Assembly: GCF_947500975.1 (NCBI RefSeq)
Contig: NZ_CANMUE010000002.1
Coordinates: 186,001 to 250,000 of the forward strand
Direction: 5' to 3'
From: an uncultured Polaribacter sp.
GTDB taxonomy: Bacteria > Bacteroidota > Bacteroidia > Flavobacteriales > Flavobacteriaceae
Length of the DNA stretch: 64,000 bases
Each line of letters begins with the position of its first letter. Position 1 is the first letter of the stretch. Both the position numbers and the translations under genes were made by a program. Below, in pieces: positions 36,924-46,340 of the stretch. The notes beneath the pieces are model-generated. The model did not search any database, was not told the DNA's origin, and saw nothing but the letters and a program-made list of their open reading frames with translations.

Positions 36924-38024
36924 TTATTTTTGATTTACAACTCTAAAAGTTGTTCTTCTATTAACAGAGTGTTCTGCTTCAGAACAAGTTACATTATCAG
37001 AACATTTATTTAACAGCCTAGATTCTCCATAACCTTTTGCATATAGTTGAGTTCTATTTATGCCTTTAGATATTAAATAATCAGTAACAGCTTTAGCTCT
37101 TCTTTCAGATAAATCTTGATTATCACTAGAACTACCTCTCATATCGGTATGAGATTCAATAAATACAGCAACACCTGTATTTAAAATAGGTAATAATCTT
37201 GCATCTATAATACGTTTTGCACCGTCATTTAAAGTTGCGCTAGAATAATCCCAATTGATAGGTAAAGGAGTGTTGTCAACTAAGGTGCAATCAACAGATT
37301 TCCAAGATGTTAGCCCTCCTTTTTGTACTAAAATTTGTTTTGTTATTGATCTGTAAACTGCAGGTACAACAACTTCTTCTGTCCAAGCATCTTTAACTAA
37401 AACCGATTTTGTAATCGTTTTATATTCAGCACTAGTTTCTACAATTAAAGTTTTTGGCTTTTTAACCATAACTCTTTTGTTATATGTTCTTTTTATACCT
37501 GGCACAGTAACTTTTACAACTTGCGCGTCGCTTATTAATTTTTCTACAGGCATTGTTTTAAACTCTGCTGGAGAAGGTTTATAACACCAATATCTACAAT
37601 CATCAGGGTTGTCAGATTCGCATCCAGGCATTTTTTCACTCATTTGCCAAGAAGCAGAAGCGGCTTTGGTTTCTACAGTTTCAAAACCATGATTAAAAAT
37701 TGCGTCTTTAATTTCAAGTCTTGTTCCATCTTCTTTTTCATAATAAGTAACCTCTTCATTACCCCAAACAGCAGGAACAATAGTTATTTGTTGGCCAGCT
37801 TCTCTAATTAATACTCTTTCAGTAACTGTTTTGTATGAAGCTGGGTGAGATACTATTTTTTTATATTCAGGAGCAACAGCTACATTTACTGTTTCATTTT
37901 TATAAATATCTGGAGTTTTACAACGTACATAACATTTACCTTCTTCTGGATTTTCTGGTAAGTCTTGACTAAAAACCAAAGCACTTAACAATAAAAAACA
38001 TGTATTGATTAAATATTTTTTCAT
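36924..38024 (-). CDS. OmpA-family outer membrane protein (paralogue 2)
   Basis: 366 residues from ATG 38024 (MKKYLINTCFLLLSALVFSQ signal peptide); the longer frame from 38081 is not needed. Same plan as its neighbour: NPEEGKCYVRCKT, a repeat region with PASYKTVTERVLIREA, PAEFKTMPVEKLISDA, SAEYKTITKSVLVKDA and PAVYRSITKQILVQKG, then the OmpA domain with ESHTDMRGSSSDNQDLSERRA. The last 11 residues are identical to paralogue 1 (NRRTTFRVVNQ). Confidence 0.86.
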   Translation of the reverse strand: MKKYLINTCFLLLSALVFSQDLPENPEEGKCYVRCKTPDIYKNETVNVAVAPEYKKIVSHPASYKTVTERVLIREAGQQITIVPAVWGNEEVTYYEKEDGTRLEIKDAIFNHGFETVETKAASASWQMSEKMPGCESDNPDDCRYWCYKPSPAEFKTMPVEKLISDAQVVKVTVPGIKRTYNKRVMVKKPKTLIVETSAEYKTITKSVLVKDAWTEEVVVPAVYRSITKQILVQKGGLTSWKSVDCTLVDNTPLPINWDYSSATLNDGAKRIIDARLLPILNTGVAVFIESHTDMRGSSSDNQDLSERRAKAVTDYLISKGINRTQLYAKGYGESRLLNKCSDNVTCSEAEHSVNRRTTFRVVNQK

Positions 38025-38109
38025 TTTTAAAATTATTTTTTGAGGTACACTTAAATGTTGCGTCAAAAGTACTAAAAACATTGATAAGTTGATAAACTAT
38101 AATCAGAAA

Positions 38110-39006
38110 TTATAGCTTATTATAGAATAAACTTTTTATTATCCCGTCAGAAAGCCCAATTTTTGGAACATAAATTTTTCTTGCGCCACTCCATTTCATT
38201 GCTGAAAGGTAAATTTTTGTTGCTGGTATTATAACATCTGCTCTATCAGGGTTTAAACTCAATTCAGATATCCGTTCTTGATAACTCATTTGTTTTAAAA
38301 ACTGGTATTGAGCGTTTAAGTAAATGTAAGAAATTGGTTTTCCTTCAGTTCTACCAGACATTTTAAATAGTTTGTTGATGTTTCCACCAGAACCAATTAA
38401 CGAGATTTTTTTTAATCCAATTGTATTTTTTTTAATCCACTTTTCAACGTCAGTAAAAATTTCTTTATTCTTAGATTTTTTATTGTTTAATACTCTAACA
38501 GTTCCCATTTTAAAAGACTTAGAGTTGATTATTTTGCCATTAGAAAAAATGGTAAACTCTGTGCTTCCACCACCAACATCTACATATAAATATGAGTTAT
38601 CTCCTTCAATTAACGAGTTTAAATCTGTAAAAGATATAATTGCTGCTTCTTCTTTTCCACCAATTATATCAATTTTTACACCAGTTTTAGTTAATATTTT
38701 TTCTGCAATTTCTTTTCCGTTTTTAGCCTCTCTCATTGCAGAAGTAGCACAGGCTTTATAACGTTCTACTTTATGAATCTTCATTAATAGCTTAAATGCT
38801 TCCATAGCATCAATCATTCTAGCAACGTTTTCATCACTAATAATTCCATTAACAAAAGCATCTGCACCTAAACGAATTGGAACACGAATTAATGCTGATT
38901 TTTTAAACTGAGGTTCTTTGCCTTTTGATACAATAACATTTGATACTAATAATCTTATTGCATTAGAGCCAATATCAATGGCAGCAAATTTTTTAATTTC
39001 TAACAA
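38110..39006 (-). CDS. Ppx/GppA-family exopolyphosphatase/phosphatase
   Basis: 298 residues. The ASKHA-fold motifs are present: AAIDIGSNAIRLLVSN (about 8-23), YLYVDVGGGSTEFTIF (about 139-154) and IGSGGNINKLFKM (about 200-212). It corresponds to the short two-domain Ppx/GppA form that hydrolyses polyphosphate or pppGpp. No ATG is available: TTG 39006 is the best start, just 4 nt after the sixA stop. Last gene of a four-gene run with the barrel-like protein, pdxH and sixA. Confidence 0.88.
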   Translation of the reverse strand: MLEIKKFAAIDIGSNAIRLLVSNVIVSKGKEPQFKKSALIRVPIRLGADAFVNGIISDENVARMIDAMEAFKLLMKIHKVERYKACATSAMREAKNGKEIAEKILTKTGVKIDIIGGKEEAAIISFTDLNSLIEGDNSYLYVDVGGGSTEFTIFSNGKIINSKSFKMGTVRVLNNKKSKNKEIFTDVEKWIKKNTIGLKKISLIGSGGNINKLFKMSGRTEGKPISYIYLNAQYQFLKQMSYQERISELSLNPDRADVIIPATKIYLSAMKWSGARKIYVPKIGLSDGIIKSLFYNKL

Positions 39007-39010
39007 TTCT

Positions 39011-39499
39011 TTATTTATGATTTTTTGGCATTTCTGCCATAAAAGTTTTTCCTTTTTTTATGTTTTTCCAATGGTTTTCTTCAAACTCTATTCCAATTAC
39101 ACCACAAGTTGCTACGTGTGCAATTGGTTTGCTACCAAATTTATTAACAAAAGTATTAATACCATGATCATGACTAAATATAATAGCAGAATTAAAATCA
39201 TCATCTAACGCTTTAACGGTTTTTACCAAGTATCCATCACTAAAATTATAAAGTTGACGTCTAATTTTCAGGTTAGATAAAGGGTATTTAAAGTTTTCAC
39301 AGAAAATAACCGCGGTGTGTAAAGCTCTATTTGCGCTACTTGAGATAAAGACATCAGGTCTTTTAATTTCTTTTGATAAAAATTTAGAAATTAAATGAGA
39401 ATCTTTTATTCCACGTTGTTTTAAAGGTCTGTCAATATCTTCAATTTCTTTATATTTCCAAGAAGATTTTGCATGCCTAACAATGTATAACGTTTTCAT
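39011..39499 (-). CDS. SixA-like histidine phosphatase
   Basis: 162 residues of the phosphoglycerate mutase-like superfamily. The catalytic RHA motif is at residues 8-10 (LYIVRHAKSSW) with H9 as the phospho-accepting His; a second basic site is SHDHG (about 108-112). SixA enzymes remove phosphate from phosphohistidine or small substrates. It lies between pdxH (34 nt) and the Ppx-like gene (4 nt). Confidence 0.87.
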   Translation of the reverse strand: MKTLYIVRHAKSSWKYKEIEDIDRPLKQRGIKDSHLISKFLSKEIKRPDVFISSSANRALHTAVIFCENFKYPLSNLKIRRQLYNFSDGYLVKTVKALDDDFNSAIIFSHDHGINTFVNKFGSKPIAHVATCGVIGIEFEENHWKNIKKGKTFMAEMPKNHK

Positions 39500-39533
39500 T
39501 GAATTTTGTTCTTTAATTGTAAATATAAAAAAA

Positions 39534-40181
39534 TTATGATGCTAACCTTTCTAATTTCCAATAAAAATCTTTTGTTAAGGTGTACCTAATTCTGTCGTGC
39601 ATCCTATTTGGTCTTCCTTGCCAAAATTCAATACTTATAGGTTTAACTAAATATCCGCCCCAGTGTTTTGGGCGCGCAATTTTTTCTCCTTTAAATTTAT
39701 TTTGAAATGTAATTAAATTTTGATCTAATTCTTTTCTAGAAGATATAACGTTGCTTTGGTTTGAAGCCCAGGCACCTAACTTGCTACCATCTGGTCTTGA
39801 CTCAAAATAATCGTCAGATAATTTTTCTGATAATCTTTCAGCTTTTCCTTTGATAATAATTTGTTGTTCTAGTTTAGGCCAAAAAAAAGATAAGCACACA
39901 TTGTTGTTATTATCGATGGCTTTCCCTTTTTCTGAATTATAGTTGGTATAAAAAATAAAACCATCCTGATTATATTTTTTAAGTAAAACAACTCTATTTT
40001 TAGGAAAACCATCTATGCCTAAAGTAGAAATTGTCATTGCATTTGTTTCATTAATGAGGTCAGAATTATCTGCATTTAGAAACCATGTTTCAAATAATTC
40101 TAATGGGTTTTCTGGGCAATTACTTTCTAAAAGTTCTTGCTTTTCATAAGATTTTCGATAATTACTTAAGTCTTTTGACAT
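39534..40181 (-). CDS. pdxH: Pyridoxamine 5'-phosphate oxidase PdxH
   Basis: 215 residues, the family length. Signature parts: RVVLLKKYNQDGFIFYTNYNS (about 61-81, FMN binding), the SRPD-like ESRPDGSKLGAWASNQS region and the C-terminal EFWQGRPNRMHDRIRY (about 186-201). It oxidises pyridoxine/pyridoxamine phosphate to PLP using FMN. It is 5 nt downstream of the barrel-like gene. Confidence 0.95.
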   Translation of the reverse strand: MSKDLSNYRKSYEKQELLESNCPENPLELFETWFLNADNSDLINETNAMTISTLGIDGFPKNRVVLLKKYNQDGFIFYTNYNSEKGKAIDNNNNVCLSFFWPKLEQQIIIKGKAERLSEKLSDDYFESRPDGSKLGAWASNQSNVISSRKELDQNLITFQNKFKGEKIARPKHWGGYLVKPISIEFWQGRPNRMHDRIRYTLTKDFYWKLERLAS

Positions 40182-40186
40182 TTTTT

Positions 40187-40612
40187 TTAATTGAATATAT
40201 ATCTAATTCCAATAGAGTTTCTAATACCTGAATTATCAGTTTTATCTGCAAAATGATATGCGGTTTCTAAAACCAAAGCAAAATTTCTAACTGTTTTTAA
40301 TGGCGTAATTTCTATTTGAAGTGGTAAAAAATAACTTTCCAAAAAGTTAATATTTTCGGAGTGAAAAGGATAAGTAGAACCCCCAAACCCTAAATTTAAA
40401 TTGTATTCTTCTTTTGAAATTATTTTGTAAAGTAAGCTTAATTCTGAGTTAAACTCTATTCCAAGATTATCATTAGCTCTTAATTCTACTTGAATTTTAT
40501 TAGAAAATTGGTAAGATAAACCGATTTCAGCATCAAAATATCCAGTAATTTTTAATTGACTAAAAACTGTAGATGATATTAAGATGATAAACAGAAAAAA
40601 TGTTTTTTTCAT
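40187..40612 (-). CDS. Exported beta-barrel-like protein, unknown
   Basis: 141 residues from ATG 40612 with signal peptide MKKTFFLFIILISSTVFSQ. The mature part alternates short beta-strands with aromatic ends and finishes in a Phe-Asn (IRYIFN), as small outer-membrane barrels do. No family name is offered. First gene of the pdxH operon. Confidence 0.68.
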   Translation of the reverse strand: MKKTFFLFIILISSTVFSQLKITGYFDAEIGLSYQFSNKIQVELRANDNLGIEFNSELSLLYKIISKEEYNLNLGFGGSTYPFHSENINFLESYFLPLQIEITPLKTVRNFALVLETAYHFADKTDNSGIRNSIGIRYIFN

Positions 40613-40717
40613 TTTAAATTTTTCTTTTAACAAATATAAAAGAATATTTATTTTAAAACGTTTTAAGCTATTTTTTTATTAAAAAAATAAGCAAAATTTT
40701 ATGTAAAAAACAGATTG

Positions 40718-42157
40718 CTATTTGTTTGATTTTTTAATCATAATTAATCCAATAAATGTAATTGCTCCGTTTAAGATTAAAAGTGAGAAACCGAAGTCGA
40801 AATTAAAATGTTTTAAGCACAGGTAATTCATAAAAAAAGTTAAAAACGGCGATAAAACACATATTACTGGTACTAAATTGTCTTTAACTTTAAGGGTTGT
40901 AAATAAACCAAAGGCATATAAGCCTAATAAAGGCCCGTATGTATAATTTGCAAATGTGAATATTTTTGCAATCACACTTTCATCTGCAATAAAATATTTA
41001 AAAATTAAAATAGTTGCAATTAATACGAATGAAAATAAAACGTGAATTTTCTTTCTAATTTTTTCTTGTTCAGTTTTATCTTTCTTTTTATCAATTTCTA
41101 AAATATCTATACTAAAAGAAGTTGTTAGTGAGGTTAAAGCAGAATCTGCGCTAGAATAAGCAGCAGCAATTAAACCTAATAAAAAGAAAATAGCAGTTGC
41201 TAGACCTAATGTTCCTTTTGTAGCTATTATTGGGAATAACTCATCTTTATGTGCATCTATTCCGTTTTTTTGTGCATAATCTGTTAAAAGTACTCCTAAA
41301 GCTAAAAAGAAAAAGTTAACAATCACTAAAACAATGGTAAACCAAAACATGTTTTTTTGTGCATCTTTTAAATTTCTACAGGTTAGGTTTTTTTGCATCA
41401 TATCTTGATCTAAACCTGTCATAACAATAGCAACAAATGCACCAGCTAAGAAACGTTTCCAAAAATAATCGCCTGTTTTTATATCATCAAAAAAGAAGGT
41501 TTTAGAAAGTTCACTATCAGCAACATAAGTAAATATATTGCTAATTTGTAGTTCGGCAGAAATTGTATAAATACATACTCCAACAGCAATTAGCATAAAT
41601 AAGGTTTGTAGAGAGTCTGTCCAAACAATCGTTTTTATCCCTCCTTTAAAAGTATAAAGCCAAATTAATAAAATAGTAATTGTTACTGTTACCCAGAAAG
41701 GAATTCCGTAGGCATCAAACAATAATAATTGCAATACGTTTGCTACTAAAAATAATCTAAATGATGCGCCAATTGTTCTTGATAATAAAAAAAAACCAGC
41801 TCCTGTTTTGTAAGAATTTTTACCGAATCTGTCTTGTAAATAAGTGTAAATTGATGTTAAATTTAGCTTGTAATAGAGTGGAAGTAGTACAAGACCTATT
41901 ACGGCATAACCAACAACATACCCCAAAACCATTTGCATATAACTCATGCTTTGTGCTTCTACCCAGCCAGGTACAGATATAAATGTAACTCCAGAAAGTG
42001 AAGCTCCAATCATGCCAAAAGCAACTAAATACCATGGAGAAGAGTTATTAGCCTTAAAAAAAGTGTCGTTATTTGCAGATTTACTTGTGATAAATGAGAT
42101 GAAAATCAACACAGAAAAATAACTTGCTATTAATAGTAAAATATGAATTGGTTGCAT
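40718..42157 (-). CDS. Sodium:solute symporter family protein
   Basis: 479 residues with about 13 hydrophobic segments, the SSS (SLC5) fold. Typical stretches: GMIGASLSGVTFISVPGWVE (about 51-70), DRFGKNSYKTGAGFFLLSRTIGASFRL (TM 4-5 area) and AAAYSSADSALTSLTTSFSIDIL (about 332-354). It imports an organic solute with sodium; the substrate is not determinable. Divergent from recR. Confidence 0.9.
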   Translation of the reverse strand: MQPIHILLLIASYFSVLIFISFITSKSANNDTFFKANNSSPWYLVAFGMIGASLSGVTFISVPGWVEAQSMSYMQMVLGYVVGYAVIGLVLLPLYYKLNLTSIYTYLQDRFGKNSYKTGAGFFLLSRTIGASFRLFLVANVLQLLLFDAYGIPFWVTVTITILLIWLYTFKGGIKTIVWTDSLQTLFMLIAVGVCIYTISAELQISNIFTYVADSELSKTFFFDDIKTGDYFWKRFLAGAFVAIVMTGLDQDMMQKNLTCRNLKDAQKNMFWFTIVLVIVNFFFLALGVLLTDYAQKNGIDAHKDELFPIIATKGTLGLATAIFFLLGLIAAAYSSADSALTSLTTSFSIDILEIDKKKDKTEQEKIRKKIHVLFSFVLIATILIFKYFIADESVIAKIFTFANYTYGPLLGLYAFGLFTTLKVKDNLVPVICVLSPFLTFFMNYLCLKHFNFDFGFSLLILNGAITFIGLIMIKKSNK

Positions 42158-42238
42158 TGTGAATTTTGAGTAATAAATTATGAATTACGAATATATGTTT
42201 TTCTATCTTCTTTTTGTGATTTGATAATTGATAATTCG

Positions 42239-42246
42239 TAATTTTG
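42239..42246 (+). promoter_or_regulatory. TAnnTTTG promoter element before recR
   Basis: TAATTTTG lies 6 nt upstream of ATG 42253, so the transcript would be almost leaderless. In-frame TTG codons at 42244 and 42247 overlap or follow it and are rejected as starts. Confidence 0.42.
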
Positions 42247-42252
42247 TTGCTT

Positions 42253-42870
42253 ATGGATTTTTCGTCAAAATTATTAGAAAATGCAGTAAATGAAGTTTCT
42301 CGTTTACCAGGAATTGGAAAGCGTACAGCTTTACGTTTAGTTTTGCATCTTTTAAAACAACCTAAAGATAATACCACTTTTTTATCTGAAGCTTTGTTGC
42401 ATTTTAGAAATGATGTAAAAAAATGTAGTAAATGTTATAATATTTCTGATACTGAACTTTGTGAAATATGTAATAATCCAAAAAGAAATTCAGAAATTGT
42501 TTGTGTTGTTGAAGATATTAGAGATGTGATGGCTATTGAAAGCACCTTGCAATTTAAAGGTTTATATCATGTTTTGGGAGGTAAAATTTCTCCTATTGAA
42601 GGTATTGGGCCACATAATTTAGAAATTGAATCTCTTATTAATAAAGTTGAATCTGGTGAAATTAAAGAGTTAATTTTTGCTTTAAGCTCAACTATGGAAG
42701 GTGATACAACTAATTTTTATATTTATAAACAGATAGAAAAATTTAATATTACAACATCAACAATTGCCAGAGGAATTTCTGTTGGGGATGAATTAGAATA
42801 TGCAGATGAAATTACACTAGGAAGATCTATTTTAAATAGAATCCCTTTTGAACAAAGTATAGGGAATTAA
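42253..42870 (+). CDS. recR: Recombination protein RecR
   Basis: 205 residues. Helix-hairpin-helix [14 protein letters not shown] (about 16-29), a C4 zinc finger [17 protein letters not shown] (about 57-73) and the Toprim domain starting [14 protein letters not shown] (about 82-95). It acts with RecO/RecF in gap repair by loading RecA. Its TAA overlaps the stop codon of hemJ in a TTAA. Confidence 0.96.
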   Translation: MDFSSKLLENAVNEVSRLPGIGKRTALRLVLHLLKQPKDNTTFLSEALLHFRNDVKKCSKCYNISDTELCEICNNPKRNSEIVCVVEDIRDVMAIESTLQFKGLYHVLGGKISPIEGIGPHNLEIESLINKVESGEIKELIFALSSTMEGDTTNFYIYKQIEKFNITTSTIARGISVGDELEYADEITLGRSILNRIPFEQSIGN

Positions 42871-43448
42871 TTTTCATTATTTTCTAAAACCTCCTTTTCT
42901 GCTTTTTCCCAGGATTTTTTTTCTCTAATTTTTTTGTAGAGTTTAATTCCTAGCATCATTAGAATTCCAAAAAGTATAATTCCTACAACTCCCCAAATCC
43001 AATTTATTGCACTTTTTAAAGTAACTAAAAATACAATTGCAAATAAAATTATAGTAGCAACTTCATTCCAAATTCTTAATTGTAAAGCAGAGTATTTAAT
43101 AATGTTTTTTTGTAGTTGACTAAATATTTTTTGACAAGAATAATGATAAAAATATAAACCTAAAACAAAAGCTAATTTTACATGCATCCAAGGTTCTGAT
43201 AAGTAGTAAGGGTTTTTGTATAACATCCAAAAAGCAAAAATACTAGCTAAAATTGCAGAAGGCCAGGTAATAATATACCACAATCTTTTACTCATTAATT
43301 TGTATTGGGTTTGTAAAATTTCTTTAGCGGGTTCTAATTTTTTTTCTGCTTCAACATGATAAATAAAAAGCCTTATAATATAAAATAACCCGGCAAACCA
43401 GGTTACAACAAAGATGATGTGTAATGCTTTTACGTATAGAAAATCCAT
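42867..43448 (-). CDS. hemJ: HemJ-type protoporphyrinogen IX oxidase
   Basis: 193 residues, four to five membrane helices (UPF0093/CopD-like). The conserved H10 lies in [18 protein letters not shown], together with the YQLK-like loop and [18 protein letters not shown] (about 84-101). It oxidises protoporphyrinogen IX in the membrane. No hemG or hemY is seen in the window. Together with hemH it forms the reverse-strand arm of the heme locus, separated by a 219-nt gap with a palindromic repeat. Confidence 0.88.
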   Translation of the reverse strand: MDFLYVKALHIIFVVTWFAGLFYIIRLFIYHVEAEKKLEPAKEILQTQYKLMSKRLWYIITWPSAILASIFAFWMLYKNPYYLSEPWMHVKLAFVLGLYFYHYSCQKIFSQLQKNIIKYSALQLRIWNEVATIILFAIVFLVTLKSAINWIWGVVGIILFGILMMLGIKLYKKIREKKSWEKAEKEVLENNEN

Positions 43449-43541
43449 AATTATGTATTTACTTTTTTAGTTTTTATAATCGTTAGCAAACAAGTCTAGC
43501 ACTGATTGAAATAACATACTTTTTATTGTTCTTTTATATGT

Positions 43542-43620
43542 GTCATTGCGAGGTACGAAGCAATTTGTTTCTAATTATGAGATTGCCATAGTTTACAAAA
43601 AAGTAAACTTTGCAATGACG
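43542..43620. repeat. Palindromic dispersed repeat, copy 1 (hemH-hemJ gap)
   Basis: Starts GTCATTGCGAGGTACGAAGC as copy 2 does, and ends GCAATGAC, but the right arm is diverged: it holds a small AGTTTAC/GTAAACT hairpin instead of the full arm. 79 bp. Confidence 0.75.
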
Positions 43621-43667
43621 GAAATAAAAAGATATAATGTTAAGTTGTAAAATAACTTCTAATAAAA

Positions 43668-44684
43668 TTATTTATTTTTCCAATCATTAATCCATTTTAC
43701 CATAACATCGACCCAATCATCATTGTCATTCATACAGGGTATGTGTTTGTAATCTGTTCCTCCAGCTTTTAAAAATTCCTCTTTTCCTTCCATGGCAATT
43801 TCTTCTAAAGTTTCTAAACAGTCAGAAACAAAAGCAGGAGTAATTACTGCTAATTTTTTCTTTCCTTCGGATGGAAATTTCTCTAATTCAAAATCTGTAT
43901 AAGGTTTTAACCAAGGGTCTTTTAATAAACGAGATTGAAATGAATTGCTGTAGGTGCCTTCTTTTAAATTTAGTGTTTTTACAATTTCTTTTGTGGTTTC
44001 AAAACATTGATGTCTGTAACATGTATGATGTGCTACAGAGTTGCGTTCGCAACAAGAACCGTCAATTTTACAATGATTATTTGTTGGGTCAGATTTTTTA
44101 ATATGACGTTCTGGAATTCCGTGATAAGAAAATAGAATATGATCGTATTCGAATCCCTTTAAGTGATTTGCTATATTATTACTCATCGCTTTTATGTAGT
44201 CAGGTTTGTTGTAAAAAGGAGGTAGTGTGTCTAATTTTATTTGAGGATATTTCTCTGCTAAAATTTGTTCAGCTTTTACAACAACACTTTCGTAGGAAGA
44301 CATAGCATAATGAGGGTATAATGGAGCTAAAAAGATTTCAGTTACACCTTTTTTAATCAGGTTTTCGATTCCTTTTTCCATAGACATAGAGCCGTAACGC
44401 ATGGCTAATTCCACAGGAATATCTACTTTTTCTTTTACCTTTTTTGTAAATCTTTCAGAAATTACAACCAAAGGAGAACCTTCATCCCACCAAATTTTTT
44501 TGTAAGCCGCTCCAGATTTTTTTGGACGTGTTTTTAAGATAATACCTTTTATAAGTAAAGAACGTTTCCAGTAGGGGATGTCAATTACTCTTTCATCCAT
44601 TAAAAATTCGCCTAAATACTTTTTAACATCTTTTGTTTCTGTTGAATCTGGCGATCCTAAATTGTTTAATAATATACCTTTCAT
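43668..44684 (-). CDS. hemH: Ferrochelatase HemH
   Basis: 338 residues. N-terminus GILLNNLGSPDSTE; catalytic H188 in FSYHGIPERHI. After it comes a Cys-rich stretch (C205, C211, C212, C222, C227 with CYRHQCFETT), which in other ferrochelatases can ligate a [2Fe-2S] cluster; that is an inference here. It inserts Fe(II) into protoporphyrin IX in the cytoplasm. Transcribed towards hemJ. Confidence 0.95.
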   Translation of the reverse strand: MKGILLNNLGSPDSTETKDVKKYLGEFLMDERVIDIPYWKRSLLIKGIILKTRPKKSGAAYKKIWWDEGSPLVVISERFTKKVKEKVDIPVELAMRYGSMSMEKGIENLIKKGVTEIFLAPLYPHYAMSSYESVVVKAEQILAEKYPQIKLDTLPPFYNKPDYIKAMSNNIANHLKGFEYDHILFSYHGIPERHIKKSDPTNNHCKIDGSCCERNSVAHHTCYRHQCFETTKEIVKTLNLKEGTYSNSFQSRLLKDPWLKPYTDFELEKFPSEGKKKLAVITPAFVSDCLETLEEIAMEGKEEFLKAGGTDYKHIPCMNDNDDWVDVMVKWINDWKNK

Positions 44685-44713
44685 TTTATGCTGAATTTAT
44701 TTCAGTATTTTTT

Positions 44714-45220
44714 TTAATTATTTTTCAATTGATTGGTTACTTCATATAATGAAATAGCCAAACTATGTATTACATTCATGCTAGAGTTTCTGCCAAACAT
44801 TGGTATAGAAACTGTATAATCTGCTAAATCAATATTATTAATTCCATTTCTTTCACTGCCTAAAAGTAATACTATCTTTTGATGATTTTTAAAATTAAAA
44901 TCTTGAATTTCAATACTATTATCAGTAATTTCTATTCCAATAATTGTGTTGTTTTCTTCTTTTAATTGATGAATTACTTGTTGAAAATCATCATAAAAAG
45001 CGTGTTCTATTTGATTGATTGTGTTTCTGGCAGTATTAATAACCTTTCTGTTTTCTAATGATGGAGAGTTTGTATGTAAAAATATTTTTTGCACACCAAA
45101 ACTTTCAGCAATTCTAAAACACATTCCTATGTTTTCAGGTGTTCTAATAGCGTCACAAACAATGGTAATAGGAAATTGTTTTTGATTGTTTTCTATGTCG
45201 TTGTGTGATAATTGTTTCAT
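44714..45220 (-). CDS. TrmH-family (SPOUT) RNA methyltransferase
   Basis: 168 residues, only the SPOUT catalytic domain. Motifs: ITIVCDAIRTPENIGMCFRIAESFG (motif 1 with the Asn-Ile-Gly), VLLLGSERNGI (motif 2) and VSIPMFGRNSSMNVIHSLAISLYEV (motif 3, the knot). It methylates 2'-O of tRNA or rRNA; the exact target is unclear. It lies 30 nt after the araC-type gene and before hemH on the same strand. Confidence 0.88.
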   Translation of the reverse strand: MKQLSHNDIENNQKQFPITIVCDAIRTPENIGMCFRIAESFGVQKIFLHTNSPSLENRKVINTARNTINQIEHAFYDDFQQVIHQLKEENNTIIGIEITDNSIEIQDFNFKNHQKIVLLLGSERNGINNIDLADYTVSIPMFGRNSSMNVIHSLAISLYEVTNQLKNN

Positions 45221-45250
45221 TTTGTTTATGATTACAAACCTGTAAATAGT

Positions 45251-46135
45251 TTATTTATTTAGGCTTATTACATACTGTTTAGGTGTTGTGCCAAATTTCT
45301 TTTTAAAAGCTGCTATAAAATGGCTAGCAGTGCTGTAGCCAACCTGTAACCCCACTTCGTTAACATTGTATTGGTTGCTTTCTAATAAACGACGGGAATG
45401 CTCCATTTTATAATCAAACAAAAAACTATAAACCGTATCTCCGTAAATTTGTTTAAATCCTTCTTTTAATTTTTTTAAACTCAAACCAATTTCATTTGCT
45501 AGTTCTTGTAAACTTGGTGGTTCAGACATTCTATCTATAATAATATCTTTTGCTTTTCTTATTTTTAAAACATTTTGTTCATCTACAAGAAAAGGGCAAT
45601 ATTCACCATCAGCTGTTTCATCTTTTTGAAAATGTAAACTTAGTAACTCATAAATTTTACCCTTTACATATAAATCTCTTATTGAGCTATTGCTATTAGA
45701 ATTTATAATTTGTTGTAAAACAATAGAAACCATTGGTTTTATTTCGGTGTCATCGTAATATTTTTTGTTACTGTTTTCATCACTTAAAAAAGGAATATAA
45801 CCTGCTTCTTTAGAAAATAATGAATGAAATTTTTTAATAGAAATTAATAGTGAAACAAGTGTGGTTTTTGGTCTAATCTCTAAATTTATAGGTAATTCTC
45901 TTTGCGGATTATACAATAAAATAGATCTGTTATCTAGTACGTCAAAAGTGTATGCGCTATTATTAAATTTGAATTTAGAATTGCCTTTTAAACAAAAATG
46001 AATTTGAATAAAAGAGCTATCAATTTCTCTTACAAAATTTTGATTTTCTTTGCTTTCATTCTGAAAATGAAGCAAATAAAATCCGTTTTCTAGATTTATT
46101 TCTTCAAAAGTACTTTTGCCGACATTTTTTATCAT
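45251..46135 (-). CDS. AraC-family transcriptional regulator
   Basis: 294 residues. An N-terminal beta-barrel sensing region (about 1-150) and a C-terminal double helix-turn-helix (about 195-292: PPSLQELANEIGLSLKKLKEGFKQIYG and GYSTASHFIAAFKKKFG). The general plan resembles PchR-type regulators. It is transcribed divergently from hemA with a 205-nt gap, so control of the heme locus is likely (inference). Confidence 0.88.
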   Translation of the reverse strand: MIKNVGKSTFEEINLENGFYLLHFQNESKENQNFVREIDSSFIQIHFCLKGNSKFKFNNSAYTFDVLDNRSILLYNPQRELPINLEIRPKTTLVSLLISIKKFHSLFSKEAGYIPFLSDENSNKKYYDDTEIKPMVSIVLQQIINSNSNSSIRDLYVKGKIYELLSLHFQKDETADGEYCPFLVDEQNVLKIRKAKDIIIDRMSEPPSLQELANEIGLSLKKLKEGFKQIYGDTVYSFLFDYKMEHSRRLLESNQYNVNEVGLQVGYSTASHFIAAFKKKFGTTPKQYVISLNK

Positions 46136-46314
46136 ACAAATTGCATTAATTAAATCTATTTCTATTTAGAATCATTCTATATAAAAATAGTCAAAGATGT
46201 TGATTTCATTACAAAAATAACGTTTTTTAGATGTATTTAAAATAAATTAGATCTAAAAAACATATAACGATATAAAAAGTACTTACAGCGATATTTTTAT
46301 CTGATTGAAGTTTT

Positions 46315-46322
46315 TACTTTTG
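46315..46322 (+). promoter_or_regulatory. TAnnTTTG promoter element before hemA
   Basis: TACTTTTG lies 18 nt upstream of ATG 46341. An in-frame TTG at 46305 would put the promoter in the coding region, so it is rejected. Confidence 0.5.
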
Positions 46323-46340
46323 ACGTGTTTTAAAAAATAC

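Noticed and set aside
41761..42377. Several open frames antisense or frame-shifted to the sodium symporter and recR
   Set aside because: The opposite-strand genes have clear family signatures over the same bases.
46305..46340. TTG start for hemA twelve codons upstream
   Set aside because: It includes the TACTTTTG promoter element, and the family N-terminus begins at ATG 46341.
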